64,000 bases of DNA, taken from Prolixibacteraceae bacterium. GTDB taxonomy: Bacteria; Bacteroidota; Bacteroidia; Bacteroidales; Prolixibacteraceae. The stretch spans positions 1 through 64,000 of the forward strand of contig JABGRN010000016.1 of NCBI GenBank assembly GCA_018648265.1. Direction: 5' to 3'. The position numbers and the translations under genes were made by a program. This document shows positions 63,146 to 64,000 of the stretch, in pieces; the stretch's first letter is position 1; every line of letters starts with the position of its first letter. The notes under the pieces are model-generated. The model did no database searches and was not told the origin of the DNA. It saw only the letters and a program-made list of their open reading frames with translations.

Positions 63146-63287
63146 AGTGGTTTTGGTTGCCGGAATTTGGATTTTACTGGTACCTGGATTGCCTGTTGAA
63201 CATTAGATGTTTCTAATTTTAACCAAAGAATCTTTATAATAAAATTGAATATTAATAATTTCCAGGGAAGCCGTGCAACAACAATGA

Positions 63288-64000
63288 ATGGGTAGAATCG
63301 GAAAAATATCAGTTTCAATAATTACCGGCTTTCTCGGAGCAGGGAAAACTACGTTTATAAACAACCTTCTAAAAAAATACCCAGAAACACAATTTGCTTT
63401 GGTTGAAAATGAATTCGGTGATGTTCCAATTGATAAGAAATTAATTAAAGGTGTTGATGCCAGCCTGATGTTCGAGTTAAAAGAAGGTTGTATATGTTGC
63501 ACTCTTACCGATGAATTTGAGCTGGTATTAAACGAATTGGCAGAACGGTATCCAAACACGGAACACTTGTTAATTGAAACTACTGGTGTCGCCGATCCTG
63601 TAACGGTAATTTCACCTTTTTTCAGGGATGAAAGTCTGAAAAATATTTACCATTTAAACGGTACAATTTGTTTGGTTGACGCACAAAACTTTGATGCACA
63701 TCCGGGAAAACAGACTTCCTTAAAACAAATTGTAATTGCTGATTTGGTGCTTGTAAACAAATCTGAAAATTTACCTGAGAAACAAATTCAGGATTTTTCA
63801 AAGATGGTTCAGAAAATAAATCCTTTTTGTAAAATTATAACTACCAAATTTGGTGGGGCATCAGAAATCGACTTAAACTCAATAATTCAGAAAGAGAAGA
63901 CCTTGTTTGATTTTACTAATTTCACAGATTCAGCATCGCATCCAACATTTAAAACAAGGACACTTTCTTTTAATCATCCACTAAATAGAGAAAAATTTAT
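63288..64000 (+). CDS. CobW/COG0523-family GTPase, 3' end cut by window
   Basis: The frame starts at the ATG at 63288 and is open to the window edge (237 codons seen). The ATG four bases earlier runs into a stop after two codons, so it is not used. It has the Walker A motif GFLGAGKTT at about residue 14, the metal-binding GCICC motif (about 68-72), the Walker B-like LLIETTGVADP and the G4 motif VNKSE. These mark a G3E GTPase of the zinc/cobalt metallochaperone group. Metal specificity cannot be read from the part seen. Confidence 0.88.
   Translation, partial: MGRIGKISVSIITGFLGAGKTTFINNLLKKYPETQFALVENEFGDVPIDKKLIKGVDASLMFELKEGCICCTLTDEFELVLNELAERYPNTEHLLIETTGVADPVTVISPFFRDESLKNIYHLNGTICLVDAQNFDAHPGKQTSLKQIVIADLVLVNKSENLPEKQIQDFSKMVQKINPFCKIITTKFGGASEIDLNSIIQKEKTLFDFTNFTDSASHPTFKTRTLSFNHPLNREKF

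Overview
The window looks like chromosome of a Bacteroidota member, probably a polysaccharide-degrading member of the Marinilabiliales/Prolixibacteraceae type. That taxonomy is inferred from gene content only. It holds a SusC/SusD pair, many lipoproteins, PKD and PA14 modules, AT-rich DNA and starts without clear Shine-Dalgarno sequences. Most of it reads as a glycan-utilisation region joined to an intracellular hexuronate pathway. No rRNA, tRNA, CRISPR array, phage or intact transposase was seen.

Layout. 1-1706: end of an unknown gene abutting an AT-rich TPR gene. 1707-4448: a GH43-like lipoprotein and an unknown secreted protein, among short hairpin repeats. 4449-9459: a minus-strand group (PHP-type hydrolase, broken sialidase gene, SSS symporter, NanA/DapA-family lyase) with a divergent AraC regulator. 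This looks like a sialic-acid-like catabolic unit that is partly decayed. 9517-10811: unknown secreted protein and a cluster of palindromic repeats. 10812-18867: minus-strand run of secreted or anchored enzymes (two ceramidase-fold proteins, YdjC-type deacetylase, GH31, alpha/beta hydrolase, PqaA-like protein). 19154-25230: PKD lipoprotein, SusC and SusD, ending at a terminator. 25314-27809: a third ceramidase-fold protein and a GDPD lipoprotein. 28066-43190: a tight enzyme operon (GH2, GH28, Asp-box propeller protein, frameshifted GH28, an 865-residue protein of unusual architecture, GH92, Tat-exported Gfo/Idh/MocA oxidoreductase) ending at a strong terminator.

43788-60584 carries uptake and catabolism: NTF2-like protein, amidohydrolase, SSS symporter, small secreted protein, zinc-type dehydrogenase, sulfatase, Nramp-related transporter, tagaturonate epimerase (UxaE), uronate isomerase (UxaC), KDG kinase, a four-helix-bundle gene, KDPG aldolase and a TRAP transporter. 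The joint reading is as follows. Surface enzymes release galacturonate and other sugars from an acidic, perhaps mannose-containing and sulfated glycan. SusCD and TRAP/SSS/Nramp-like carriers import the products. UxaC, UxaE, an oxidoreductase, KdgK and KdgA convert uronate to pyruvate and glyceraldehyde-3-phosphate. Mannonate dehydratase (UxuA) and a classical UxuB are not in the window. The right end returns to housekeeping genes (glyA, a TSUP exporter, a CobW-type GTPase cut by the window edge).

The most unusual items are the three ceramidase-fold proteins without the classical catalytic-serine motif, the 865-residue toroid-plus-propeller protein, the Nramp-like carrier that lacks the metal motif, and a four-helix-bundle gene sitting between inverted repeats inside the kdgK-kdgA operon.
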